Of a DNA stretch of 64,000 nt, positions 10,001-18,446 are shown piece by piece; the stretch's first letter is position 1; each line of letters opens with the position of its first letter. The notes beneath the pieces are model-generated. The model saw only the letters and a program-made list of their open reading frames with translations, did no database searches and was not told the DNA's origin. Made by a program: the position numbers and the translations under genes. Source of the DNA: Thereva unica (lineage: Eukaryota > Arthropoda > Insecta > Diptera > Therevidae); the NCBI GenBank assembly GCA_949987705.1, contig OX465282.1, positions 39,396,039 to 39,460,038 on the forward strand, read 5' to 3'.

Positions 10001-10686
10001 GAACCGTGTTGGCGGATGTAGGTCGTCTATACGACCCTCTTGGATGGCTTTCTCCTGTCATCATTAATGCAAAAATCTTCATTCAACAACTCTGGCTGGC
10101 TAAAGTCCAGTGGGATGGCGCTTTGCCTAAAGACTTGACGGAATATTGGATTAACTTCAAGCAGAGTTTAACTATACTCCAAGAAATTCACGTGGAGCGG
10201 TGGATAGGAACTTCTAAGGAATCTCACATTGGATTGGAGATTCATGGATTCAGTGATGCTTCGCTGCAAGCGTATGGAGCAGTAGTCTACTTGCGAGTGT
10301 TACATGATTTCGACAACGTACAGATCTCTTTACTTCTGGCCAAAACGAGAGTAAGTCCTATCAAGACTGTATCACTGCCACGACTGGAGTTATGTGGTGC
10401 TGCGCTACTCGCAGAACTCGTTCCTTACCATCAGCATGAGTTGAAACTTGAAGACGTCCCGGTGTATTTGTGGACTGATTCCACCATCGTACTAGCATGG
10501 TTGCGCGAACATCCATCAAAATGGAAAGTATACGTCGCGAACAGAGTAGCACAGATACATCTTCTCATTCCTAGTGCCACTTGGCGGCATGTACGATCAA
10601 GCGACAACCCTGCAGACTGTATAAGTCGAGGTATCCCTCCAGAGCAACTCAAGGACTATAACTTATGGTGGTCCGGCCCACCTTGA
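7054..10686 (+). CDS. BEL/Pao polyprotein, first part: gag, A17 protease, reverse transcriptase, RNase H
   Basis: The first ATG in frame is 7054; the frame is open slightly upstream. Gag resembles the DUF1759 group (KLPKINLPSFSGAYVDWPAFRDTY, ~aa 125-155). Zinc knuckles follow (CVLCQQRH, CFNCLRSNHNTLSC, CQICNNNHHTMLH, ~aa 335-405). The Pao-type protease has ALLDQGSESNFI. RT shows VVFNASQKTSTGLSLND, FAADIEKMFRQI and the catalytic YVDD in NVYVDDALFGA. A later block, RLYDPLGWLSPV, and RNase H-like GFSDASLQAYGAV and LWTDSTIVLAWL complete it. The frame ends at TGA 10684, but the same frame continues through the integrase, so this is probably a single nonsense change in one polyprotein. Confidence 0.87.
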   Translation: MDQLKVKLFTAADRLEKFLTNVLRTGKDKRTEYFLNARLQLLHSYWSTYLKYHDELCELVNTQQLKDDDYFKSDVFSQVECCYIDTSSWLNDQLQSFHVPPTTSEESRLNSTIRPTMASAVKLPKINLPSFSGAYVDWPAFRDTYTSLIHDNDSLSWVQKMHYLKSSLTGEASKLLQHLALTDANYSAAWKILSDRYDNMRMLVSSHLIALIHLTPMSSETASELRRVVDNFTQHVRALENLKRPVDSWNDWLVHFLSSKLDNSTRKDWETSLSSSTQLPLFQDLKSFLESRIHTLNAIKCAGPSRPLTKSAPAATFKATSNSFHSSLSNRCVLCQQRHVVMFCPQFRAKSVDGRIAFVNNKNLCFNCLRSNHNTLSCSSSKRCQICNNNHHTMLHKSSLPIVPDTATPDKPSSAFNQVDSSGSTTSAMLSHANPKVQISSNVNAHLVNNYQPTTTILLATAIVLVRSYDGRLIKAGALLDQGSESNFITTSLVNYLRLPKRKVNISLTMVGAFESDVIKTCVTHEIISSVDPKCSYAVQSLVLPILTQPPPSRHIVRDNWPHISGLELADPEFATPSRIDLILGAEIYARLIRGEIRVGDADAPVAQLTSLGWILSGKAGAAPSGTPTFTSLHCSTTDLDVYLRKFWEIEEPPKTSKLTQEEEECERFFAESHYRNQQGRYVVRLPLKQSPLVLGQSNDIAFSALKRLEHRFSKDQTLYESYSSFMEEYLRLNHMTRVHNPNDYTKANYLPHHAVVKMSSSTTKLRVVFNASQKTSTGLSLNDILHTGPKLQKDIIAILSKWRFYPFIFAADIEKMFRQILVDERDQDLQHILWRESPSHPLQDFRLCTVTYGTACAPYLACKTLQQLSVDYCSEYPSAACILKDNVYVDDALFGAFTKQNAINLRNELRHLLSLGGFNLRKLISNFPELIADIPEADRELRASVQVVRDPQIKALGINWSPTTDQFSFLINLPVTHTITKRTVLADVGRLYDPLGWLSPVIINAKIFIQQLWLAKVQWDGALPKDLTEYWINFKQSLTILQEIHVERWIGTSKESHIGLEIHGFSDASLQAYGAVVYLRVLHDFDNVQISLLLAKTRVSPIKTVSLPRLELCGAALLAELVPYHQHELKLEDVPVYLWTDSTIVLAWLREHPSKWKVYVANRVAQIHLLIPSATWRHVRSSDNPADCISRGIPPEQLKDYNLWWSGPP

Positions 10687-12288
10687 TTAAGGCAGCACCC
10701 ATCAACCTGGCCCGTATCTACTGAAAATCTGTCAAACAATATGCTATACGAGGAACTTCGGCCTCCAGCAACCTTTATTTCTAGACAACAAACTGTTGAG
10801 TTCTCCTTCGCATTACTTTATCGCTATTCATCCCTACAAAGGTTGCTACGAATCACGGCTCTTTGTCTACGATTCGTTAAAAATCTATCAGGAACTGAAG
10901 ATCAGCGCACTACAGGCCCTTTAGGGCTGGAAGAAAGAAATACTGCGCTGGCCACTTGGATCAGGGTTATCCAGCAGCATAGCTTTCCGGAATATAAGCT
11001 ACTATGCAACAAACAGCCGTTACCATCTACAAGCAAACTCCTGAAACTACACCCACTTATGGATAATCAACATATTCTACGTGTTGGAGGACGATTAAAG
11101 GAATCACTGCTTAACTATGATGAGAAATATCCAATAATCTTACCTAAAGACAACTATTTTACTCAACTAGTAATTCAACACGCCCATCTTTCCACCCTGC
11201 ATGGTGGAGTTCAACTTACTCTACACCACCTACGCACTAAGTATTGGATAGTTCATGGGAGAAGCAAGATACGTAAGCTGGTGAGGAACTGTGTTATCTG
11301 CTACCGGTACAGAGCGAGGACAGCCACACAATTTATGAGCGATCTGCCCCCAGACCGAGTACGGCCTAGCAAACCATTTTTAGTCACAGGTGTGGACTAT
11401 GCTGGACCTTTTAATATCACGCCTATTAGACGAAGAGGGTGTAAAAGTACAAAAGCATACGTCGCAGTATTCATATCCCTTGTAACCAGAGCCGTACATC
11501 TTGAGTTGGTAATGGACTTAACAGCAGAAGCCTTCGTGGCAGCGTTTAGACGCTTTGTCAGCCGGCGAGGGAACTGCTCCCGGCTTTACAGTGATAACGC
11601 TACGTATTTTGTCGCCGCGGACAAGCAGCTCTCTACCAACATTAAACAATTGATGAAGGATACTACGACTGCCAACGCCTTACTAGATATTGGAACTGAA
11701 TGGCATTTTATGCCACCCTCTGCCCCTCACTTTGGTGGCATTTGGGAGTCTGGAGTGCGATCATTCAAGCACCACTTGCGGCGCATAGCTGGTGACCACA
11801 TCCTAGCCGTGGACGAAATGTTAACACTGCTCACACAAATTGAGGCGTGCCTTAATTCCCGACCAATGCATGCACTCAGCGACGATCCTAGTGACCTTTC
11901 TGTCATTACTCCTGGTCATTTCCTGGTCGGAGAAGCTCTGTGCACAATCCCGACTCCTAGTATACTGCACACTCCCATTGCACGACTTAACCGCTGGCAG
12001 CTTGTTCAGCATATGTACGAGAGTCTATGGAAAAGGTGGTATAAAGACTATCTCCAGCATCTACAGATTCGACACAAATGGACGCAGAACCAAAACCCAA
12101 TCGAAGTCGGGAACCTAGTATTAGTGAAGGATGACAGGCTTCCACCAGCTAAGTGGCTACTCGGCCGGGTAACTGAAGTCCACCCCGGAAAAGACGGGCA
12201 TGTCCGTGTTGTAACACTTCGTCATAAGGATGGGTTCTATAAGCGTCCTATCACGAAGCTTTGTGTGCTTCCTATTGAAGGTAATTAA
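10687..12288 (+). CDS. BEL/Pao polyprotein, second part: integrase
   Basis: Same reading frame as the upstream part, separated from it only by the TGA at 10684-10686; the first internal ATG is 10741. It has the HHCC-type zinc region (HLSTLHGG ... NCVICYRYRA), then the catalytic core with acidic residues in GVDYAGPF, YSDNATYF and GIWESGVRSFKHHL (D, D, E). A C-terminal segment with WLLGRVTEVHPGKDGHVRVV is the usual DUF5641-like tail of Pao integrases. It would insert cDNA into chromosomes. In this copy it could be made only by readthrough or reinitiation. Confidence 0.85.
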   Translation, partial: LRQHPSTWPVSTENLSNNMLYEELRPPATFISRQQTVEFSFALLYRYSSLQRLLRITALCLRFVKNLSGTEDQRTTGPLGLEERNTALATWIRVIQQHSFPEYKLLCNKQPLPSTSKLLKLHPLMDNQHILRVGGRLKESLLNYDEKYPIILPKDNYFTQLVIQHAHLSTLHGGVQLTLHHLRTKYWIVHGRSKIRKLVRNCVICYRYRARTATQFMSDLPPDRVRPSKPFLVTGVDYAGPFNITPIRRRGCKSTKAYVAVFISLVTRAVHLELVMDLTAEAFVAAFRRFVSRRGNCSRLYSDNATYFVAADKQLSTNIKQLMKDTTTANALLDIGTEWHFMPPSAPHFGGIWESGVRSFKHHLRRIAGDHILAVDEMLTLLTQIEACLNSRPMHALSDDPSDLSVITPGHFLVGEALCTIPTPSILHTPIARLNRWQLVQHMYESLWKRWYKDYLQHLQIRHKWTQNQNPIEVGNLVLVKDDRLPPAKWLLGRVTEVHPGKDGHVRVVTLRHKDGFYKRPITKLCVLPIEGN

Positions 12289-12857
12289 AAGTTAATTTTA
12301 AACTCGTATATTCACAGCCGCCATCATGTTTAACTCCAAAACTTAATCTGGGACGTCATGGCGGGCGGATCTAGTTCGTGACATTCGTGCTTTTACACGA
12401 GGCGAGCGGAATGTTCGAGATTCTTTCAACATTTCAACATTAAAATACATTAAAATACCGAACTAATTAGAATAACATATAAATTAATAATTTTTACTAA
12501 CTGGCAACACTTGGTTGTCTATTTATTCAAGTATTGATAACTGTTAATCCTATATCAACCGAGCTCATTGTATATATTGAACTGTTACTTGTTTTCTGTA
12601 CTATCGGATAAGAAAAATTGTTAGTCAGTCGCTTTGTAACTGCTGGACTCGAAATAAACGTGTAAGCGCCGATCGATCGTTTTACTTGTTAAAAACCCTG
12701 CTGTACCCTCGTCCTGTGCGAGAAAAGGTGTTAATCGTTCTAAGACGATATTCGGTACCTTAATCATTCTTAAGCTCGTCCTGTTGCGAGTCTAATTTCT
12801 GGAGGATCGTCCAGCGCGATCCGCATACTTTCAGAAACAAACTCAATTTGCTAGATT
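12289..12857 (+). other. BEL/Pao 3' non-coding region (probably contains the 3' LTR)
   Basis: No gene is seen. There is a purine-rich GGCGGGCGG near 12360 that could serve the plus-strand primer, and AATAAA at 12653. LTR ends could not be assigned because no second copy exists in the window. Confidence 0.4.
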
Positions 12858-12921
12858 TTTGACGTGACAACGTCTATTAAAACGATGAACGCCGGCTGCA
12901 TGCACGAAAAATGATGACTCA
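12858..12921 (+). repeat. Helentron 5'-end-like segment flanking the tandem LTR element (left)
   Basis: Starts GACGTGACAACGTC and ends ATGATGACTCA. The same ~60-bp segment recurs at 25609-25660, beyond the LTR element, with one main difference (CTGC versus CCGC). The last four bases, CTCA, are the left target duplication of the LTR element. Confidence 0.7.
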
Positions 12922-14297
12922 TGTAACGGTCGGTTGAATCCCCCTCGCGGTAATTTGGAAAATTTCTATGAAATCACTTGCCTCAGAACAAAATTTACAA
13001 AATTTGCAAATCAAGTAGGGGAGAAAAGGAAAAATAGGAAAAAATCGGAGGAGACTTGTCAGTTTGGTTTTGTTTTTTTTCGGGGAGGGTGGAAAATGAT
13101 AGACTGTGGCTTGCAACTAGCACGATTTAATGTGTAAATTTGCAAATAATAAATATCCAGTCATATCTACCTCCTTTATATAGTTCCACTATTGTTGGTC
13201 GAATCAGTTAAATAAAACGGGGTTTCGAGTATCCCTCAGTAAGAAGAAATCAATCCAGGAAAAAAATTAAGTGAACTTTGGGCAAGCAGAAGAAAAACCG
13301 TAGGTACTACCCTGAGCAGCGAAACGAGACCTCCTGGCAGGAGTGCGGAAGTAGAGGAATATCCCCTTTCTGGAAATACAAGTATTCACCATACAAAAGA
13401 GAACACAATCCATCTGTAGCTGCAAGCGGCGAAGCTCATCGTCCAGGTATAATTTTCTTGTCATTTTTTGTGCAGTGGAAGAAAGTTTGGTGCGGGAGGT
13501 AGCCAAATTAAATCAGTTTCAAACCACGTCTGCTATTTATCTTCTGGAGCAAGGTCAAGGCAAGAAGTGATAAAAGTCTCATTCTGCGAGAGGAAGCTGT
13601 CATTTTATAATAGCCTAACGATTGGAAACCAAGCAAAGACTTTATAAATGGTTGTGCTTTCACTGTTCCCGTACAACTTTCACGTTGCGATGACACCAGA
13701 TTGTTATGTACTAATTTAAACGAAAGTTCCTTTTCATTCTTTTTTTATTCATTATATAATAAAAACACCACGACACACACCTGACAACAAATTACTATAA
13801 TTAATCTAATTTTATCATTAAATATTGGCTTAAATTTTTTTATTTGTTGCAAAATAATTTTTCTGGTTGTTTTCACATAATTTATGCGTAATTATAATTG
13901 AACACGATATTTGATATTTGTGATACCACTTGTGATTAAAACGAGGCGAAATTGGTACCAATACGACGCGTTTTAAAAATCATTTAGCATACGGAAGTAT
14001 CCCGACAAGGGAAATTGTAAATGTTTTTATTTGAAAAAATGTACATGTGTTGATATATGATGACATTGTTCTAATCGTGACCCCTTGAAGATTGATGTTA
14101 CCTATTGGTGTTTCTAGTTATTTTGTTAATGTGTCTGCAATAAACGAGAAAAATTGTTAAGCTATTAAGAATGAACTCAAGTTGTTAGATTTTTTCTTGG
14201 GAATGGTTGGGACGGATGACTTCCTTTTCAGGGTTTGACGCGTCGCAGACGATGATCGGAAAAGGATGATGGCGGAATTCAAGTTACATAGTCACAG

Positions 14298-14303
14298 GTA
14301 AGT
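14298..14303 (+). promoter_or_regulatory. Conserved splice donor in the LTR
   Basis: CAG followed by GTAAGT, with the GT at 14298 (also 19823 and 25347). The context CAGGTAAGTGGTGAACCA is shared with the diverged LTR fragment at 28149-28166. A pyrimidine-rich acceptor ending TTTTTTTTTCAG lies at ~14730. Splicing is inferred. Confidence 0.5.
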
Positions 14304-14325
14304 GGTGAACCAGCCTCGGTAAGCC

Positions 14326-14379
14326 CCGGCCACACACCCCACGACCCCTCCGGCGAGCTAGACAACTCCGTGTGGCCGG
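14326..14379 (+). other. Conserved RNA stem in the LTR (CCGGCCACAC / GTGTGGCCGG)
   Basis: Perfect 10-bp arms at 14326-14335 and 14370-14379, present in all three LTRs. They are also found at 28181-28190 and 28226-28235 in a related LTR whose surrounding sequence has diverged. Confidence 0.55.
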
Positions 14380-14522
14380 CGTAGGAGTTCCGGATTTTCT
14401 TTTTATTCTTATGTATGGTGTTGGCTCCTTGGCCATGCTCTTCCGGGCTTTTGGCTAAGGGGGTAACACCTCGCATAAGTGGCGCCCACTATTTAGATCG
14501 CGCCATTATGCTGTTACATAAA

Positions 14523-14534
14523 TGGCGCCCAACG
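14523..14534 (+). promoter_or_regulatory. tRNA-Lys primer-binding site, unit 1
   Basis: TGGCGCCCAACG, four bases after the LTR end. It is complementary to the 3' end of eukaryotic tRNA-Lys(CUU), including the CCA. This is the same primer class used by Gypsy-type errantiviruses. Confidence 0.75.
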
Positions 14535-15710
14535 ATGCTTTTAAAGCCCGTTGACTGTCCTACACGGACCCTGAAGTTTGAATTTTTTTTGTTTAGTACC
14601 ACTTGTGCCTTCACGGACAACATTTGATTTTTTTGTTTATGGTTCACCACTGTTACCCAGCGCTCGCTGTGGGCTAAGGTAGTACCGCGAAGCCTTAGTC
14701 CTTGTCTGTCGTGTCGATTTTTTTTTTCAGCATCTGTGTCCAAATTCTAGGTGAATTTTTATTTGTCTTCGCTTTTAGGCCTACCCGTTCTATTCAGCGG
14801 TAACTTCTTCTTTTTGGAGTAGCTTCGAACCATGCTGACCTGCACGGCTTGCTAACAAGCGAGTGGTCGCTTGGCTATGCGTGCAGGTGTAGTAGGGGTT
14901 CATCCCTGTCCTGTTTCTAGGGTCGGCGACTCTGGTATCAGGCGTGATACCGCCTGCCACTGCGTCGGTCCTTGAACAGGATCATCTTTTAATTTTCCTG
15001 GTGGAAGTTGAAGTTGGGACAAGGGCTTAACCGTCTTTGGTAACAGGCGTGTTAACGCCTGCCACTGCGCCCCTTGTTCCTTCGGAAGGTCCATTCAGCT
15101 TTTTAAATTCTAATTTTTTGTTTACGTCCTGAGTTTTTTCCGTCTGGTTCATCCCAACTGATTGATTTTCCGAAAGGTAGCTCAGTTGTGGTTGAACAGC
15201 GGATTCCCCAAATTTTTTTATTTCTGAAGAAGTTTCCCTTTCGTGACTATGCCCTTTGACTTTTTGTTTCCGTCCTTCGTTCGGGGCAGACCTGAAGCTG
15301 GGTCGGCGACCTGGATGACACCTGGTGATGACTATGCTTCATAGTTTTCACCAGCTGGCATCGAGGCCATCGACATGCGGGAGTCCTGAGGGGAATTGTT
15401 ATCCGTCTCAACCATTCCTCGCTTATACTGAATTAAAGCCCATAATCACCTCACCTACACTACCATATATAGGCACTAATACACTTTGGCTGTTTTATCG
15501 CTATTCACTAATCAGCGTTGGTTGTGTTTTTTTTTGAGGTATACTCACATAATTTCAATATTTATTTGATTTGTTATTAGGCATTTGTTGTTATACTAAT
15601 TGCTGTTGATTTTATTGGCTGTTCTATTTTAATCTATTTTCACAAAAAAAAAATTTTTTTTTCCTCTTCGATTCTTCGGGGCGTGGTGGTTGCTACTGTC
15701 CTCGGTAGTC
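14535..15710 (+). other. Leader of the internal region, unit 1 (no protein recognised)
   Basis: About 1.2 kb with no recognised coding domain. It has a pyrimidine-rich acceptor-like site at ~14730 and a duplicated motif (GGCGTGATACCGCC at ~14942 and GGCGTGTTAACGCC at ~15047, each followed by TGCCACTGCG). Both motifs are imperfect palindromes. No gag homology is seen. Confidence 0.5.
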
Positions 15711-16262
15711 ATGGTTGATACTTGCGGACGCACGTATTATGGCCTGCCCCTTGCGCACAAGAAGCTGCGTAGGCCACATTGTCGTTCGACTCTATCTCCG
15801 TTTGCGAAGGAATTCGTTCCTAAGGCTAAACGGGTTGTCATGTCACACTCACTGGACGAGGTCACAGCATTGAGTTATCTTTTCGAGGTGATGAATAGGT
15901 TAACAGATATTCCGGGATCGTTCGATACCATTGCGTCGAGAATCTTAACTATATTTTTCGATATTAAGAATAATCCCTGGGTGTTAAGTCAGGCAATGGA
16001 GGGTATCTTCTATCGTTGCGTGGCGGAACCGGCGTTGTGCGTTACGGGAGCAAAATTATATGGGCTGCTGGATTCAATGAATCCCGAAAAGGGTAGTGCC
16101 TTTAGAAGTCTATTTAGATTACTGTTGGCCGAGCTGCAGAGGCTACTTAGGCAGGACGGACTGAATGGTCGTAGGTTACGAGGGGTCGAGTTGTTCTTGT
16201 CGGCCGTAAGTACCCATACCCTTCGACGATCAGTTAAGGCGCCCGGAAAAAAAGTCAACTAA
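15711..16262 (+). CDS. Captured PAIP1-like protein (PAM2 motif plus MIF4G-like region), unit 1
   Basis: 183 aa from the first ATG. Residues ~26-38 read STLSPFAKEFVPK, matching the PAM2 consensus (L-x-P-x-A-x-E-F-x-P) that binds the MLLE domain of poly(A)-binding protein. Residues ~48-168 resemble the first part of a PAIP1-type MIF4G domain: LSYLFEVMNRLTDIPGSFD, a helix ending in GAKLYGLLDSM, then FRSLFRLLLAELQR and LRGVELFLSAV. In metazoans PAIP1 bridges PABP and eIF4F to stimulate translation of polyadenylated mRNA. The protein is short for PAIP1, so the C-terminal part of MIF4G may be missing. No introns are visible, consistent with capture from a spliced transcript. Reasonably sure of the family, not of activity. 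Confidence 0.68.
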   Translation: MVDTCGRTYYGLPLAHKKLRRPHCRSTLSPFAKEFVPKAKRVVMSHSLDEVTALSYLFEVMNRLTDIPGSFDTIASRILTIFFDIKNNPWVLSQAMEGIFYRCVAEPALCVTGAKLYGLLDSMNPEKGSAFRSLFRLLLAELQRLLRQDGLNGRRLRGVELFLSAVSTHTLRRSVKAPGKKVN

Positions 16263-17247
16263 TGCATTTTTCATTATCGTTTTGTTGGCGCCATCATTTT
16301 TTTATACGTTAATTTAGAGTAAAATTAAATATAACAGATCTACACATATATGTGTTTTTTTAAGACGGTTATTTGGTAAAGTTTAATAAGGAAATATAAT
16401 TTTACAAATTTAAATGCAACGAATTTGTAGTATTAACGATTTTATCATCAGGATTTTAGTGGTCTAAACATAACCAAGTCCTTTTACAATATTTATCAGT
16501 CAAAATCAGTTGTGCGGAACTCTGCTTAAATTGTCAGTGGTCGGCGAGAATTTTTTTTGGTTTGTAAGGTTATTTTTAAAGCCGGATTTATTTCCATCTC
16601 AACTCGAAATGTTCGAAGCAAAAATGGTTCAGTATCCAAGATGATGTATTAACGCTTTAATTCCCACCGTGCAACCCCAGCGCCAAAAATCTCGAAAACA
16701 GCCTTAATGGTATTAAAAAGAATAAAGAAAGAATCCATTCGAAGTGACTTGACTTCTAACGCACACTCCCGGTGCGGCCTCGGCCCGGCGTTTATAATTA
16801 AATTCAAGTTTATATTTGTCAAGAAAACTTCAGGGTCACGGAATCTGCAGTCATGGTTGCTGGTAATAAAGCAAAGCATCGATTTTTTTATTGATTGAAG
16901 TTTATATTAAGAAATCGCCAGTGAAAACTAGAAATTATGCGGTATTTTTTTTGAAATTTTTGGACAAGAAATTTTTTTCATTGTGACCTCCACCATCTTG
17001 AAAAACTGCTGTCACCCCTTGTATGAGTTCGGTGTATGAGATTTATTAAGAACAACAAAATTAGAGTCGGACATACAGAGTCCGAATGGTTCTAAAGGGT
17101 AACAAAAGATAACCTACAAGGAATTGCTTGTATTTAAGAATAATTCTTAATTGTTTACAGTGTTGATTGAGATTTATCGAATATTTCGGGAAATAATTTA
17201 AACATTGGTGTGTCGCACACACTGGTGCCGCTGCAGCCCCACTGGTA
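16263..17247 (+). other. Non-coding stretch of the internal region, unit 1
   Basis: AT-rich with no recognised protein. A short inverted pair, GTCGGACATACAGAGTCCGA (~17067-17086), and stop-rich frames are all I see. A 206-aa antisense frame (17061-17681, minus) mirrors the ORF on the other strand and is not favoured. Confidence 0.4.
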
Positions 17248-17667
17248 TTGGAAGTAAATTCAGATTCCTTTGTTGGTGAATTTAATAGTTTATCTAGGAA
17301 AGGTACAACAAATAGTATTGTGAAGCGATTGGCAAAATTATTTACACCAAGAAGTCCGCTGGCTCGGCCGACAACAATCACAATGGACACAGTTGGCACC
17401 AATAATATGCGCCAACTGCCGCAACAAATGCTTACGTCAGAAGAGGCCCTTGAAGCAATGAACGCCCAGGAGAGTGAGGTTATTATTGAGCCACCAGAGG
17501 CTGATAGTTTAGCTGCTAATGATGTTACTAATATGCAAATTGCTCCAACGCCTGATCTAACTGCAGTGAGCATGGATGACCCTAGTTCAGTTTGCTGTGA
17601 ACGTGATCGATCAGAAGCGACCTTCTCATCTGCTGTGGAGAATCTTTCAAAATTAGAGGATTCGTAA
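17248..17667 (+). CDS. Unidentified acidic ORF in the tandem LTR element, unit 1
   Basis: 139 aa from a TTG at 17248; the frame is open further upstream (a short Ala run precedes it) and the first ATG is 17383, so the true start is unknown and it may be an exon. It is rich in Ser, Thr, Glu and Asp. A basic patch, VKRLAKLFTPRSPLARP, precedes a low-complexity acidic tail. I do not recognise the family. It is repeated with an identical deduced protein in unit 2. In a second frame just downstream (17669-17869) another open segment begins QPEAKSLRFFLHSELVRS and ends at TAA, probably from the same captured gene after a frame change. Confidence 0.4.
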   Translation: MEVNSDSFVGEFNSLSRKGTTNSIVKRLAKLFTPRSPLARPTTITMDTVGTNNMRQLPQQMLTSEEALEAMNAQESEVIIEPPEADSLAANDVTNMQIAPTPDLTAVSMDDPSSVCCERDRSEATFSSAVENLSKLEDS

Positions 17668-17668
17668 T

Positions 17669-18010
17669 CAGCCTGAAGCAAAGTCTCTTAGATTTTTTTT
17701 ACACAGTGAACTGGTTAGAAGCACCTCAGCAGAACCTGCACTCCATCGAGAAGACATCCGAAAAATTGAACCTATTCAGAATTGGGGTCGTGACTTAACG
17801 CTCCTAGGGTTCCAATCAAACCTCACAACGAAAATTGAGAATCTTCACAAGCTGAATAACTTATTATGGTAAAGTGAGCAATTAATGTTATTGGAAAAAC
17901 TGCACTTCTTGGAATCGCTCGATAACCTAGGTTTAACACTAACTTTTATCGGAGAACTAACTGGTGTTGGAAGTCTTCGAAGAAATTACCCCTTGCAAAG
18001 TAAGTCCTAA
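17669..18010 (+). pseudogene. Second captured coding remnant, unit 1 (unidentified)
   Basis: An open segment reads FFLHSELVRSTSAEPALHRED ... LLGFQSNLTTKIENLHKLN and stops at TAA 17870-17872. The next stretch resumes with SEQLMLLEKLHFLESL and FIGELTGVGSLRRNYPLQ. It then meets AAAGTAAGT near 18000, which looks like an exon end and splice donor. This reads like degraded host coding sequence; the source gene is not recognised. The same text is at ~23194-23536 in unit 2. Confidence 0.4.
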
Positions 18011-18301
18011 CAGTTTTGTCACAGCTAGAATAACTTAATGAAAAAAATATTAACATTTCGGATAGGATGCATCCGTGAAAGATTTTTAAGTCAAACCGAG
18101 AGCGCTTGGTACAAGAAGACAGTAGATACCAGGATTATTTTAGACCTTTCTCGCCCGTTTTACCTCTTTATTTAATACGTTTCACATAAGATCCATTAAC
18201 AGATAAATCAGTTAACTTTAATGATAGATTTGAATTTTCGGAAGAACTTATATTGTATAAATGGCTGATTGAAAAGCAATCAACCTCAGCTATATCTAGA
18301 A

Positions 18302-18370
18302 GCCCGGCTAGCTCACTAGAACATGAGACTCCTATTCTCAGGTCGTGAGTCGAGTCCCACATTGGCGCCA
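18302..18370 (+). pseudogene. tRNA-Lys pseudogene with CCA tail, unit 1
   Basis: 69 nt matching tRNA-Lys(CUU) in order: GCCCGGCTAGCTCA, the anticodon stem ATGAGACTC...TCTCAGG, a T-arm GTGAGTCGAGTCCCAC, and an acceptor end TTGGCGCCA. Bases are missing from the D-loop, T-loop and acceptor stem, and the anticodon is altered, so it is not a functional tRNA. The genomic CCA suggests reverse transcription of a mature tRNA. It sits ~76 bp upstream of the next LTR, and tRNA-Lys is also the primer class of this element. Confidence 0.7.
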
Positions 18371-18446
18371 AAGATATTAGACCTACGGCGACCGTTTTTT
18401 TCGGCTCCTCACTGCCTCGCGAGTCGGCTTTGTGGACCCGAGGGTA

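Larger units (their letters stand above)
6661..12857 (+). mobile_element. BEL/Pao LTR retrotransposon, 5' LTR not found
   Basis: A long gag-protease-RT-RNase H-integrase polyprotein of Pao type, broken by one in-frame TGA at 10684-10686. The 3' region (12289-12857) includes an AATAAA at 12653 and probably contains the 3' LTR, but without a 5' copy its limits cannot be fixed. The right edge abuts Helentron-like sequence beginning GACGTGACAACGTC near 12860. Confidence 0.85.
12922..14518 (+). repeat. LTR 1 of the tandem retroelement
   Basis: 1597 bp, TGTAAC...GTTACA. Short open frames inside it are repeated identically in all three LTRs and show no known domain. Near its 3' end are a splice-donor-like site, a 10-bp stem, and a GGCGCCCA echo of the primer site. 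Confidence 0.9.

Noticed and set aside
12934..14743. Several 60-84-aa frames inside the LTRs
   Set aside because: They lie in LTR sequence, show no domains, and recur only because the LTR does.
17061..17681. 206-aa minus-strand open frame (also 22586-23206)
   Set aside because: Antisense to the acidic ORF; its composition looks like a reverse reading and no domain is recognised. It cannot be fully excluded.
18302..18370. Functional tRNA-Lys gene
   Set aside because: Bases are missing in the D-arm, T-arm and acceptor stem, the anticodon is changed, and a genomic CCA is present; treated as a pseudogene.
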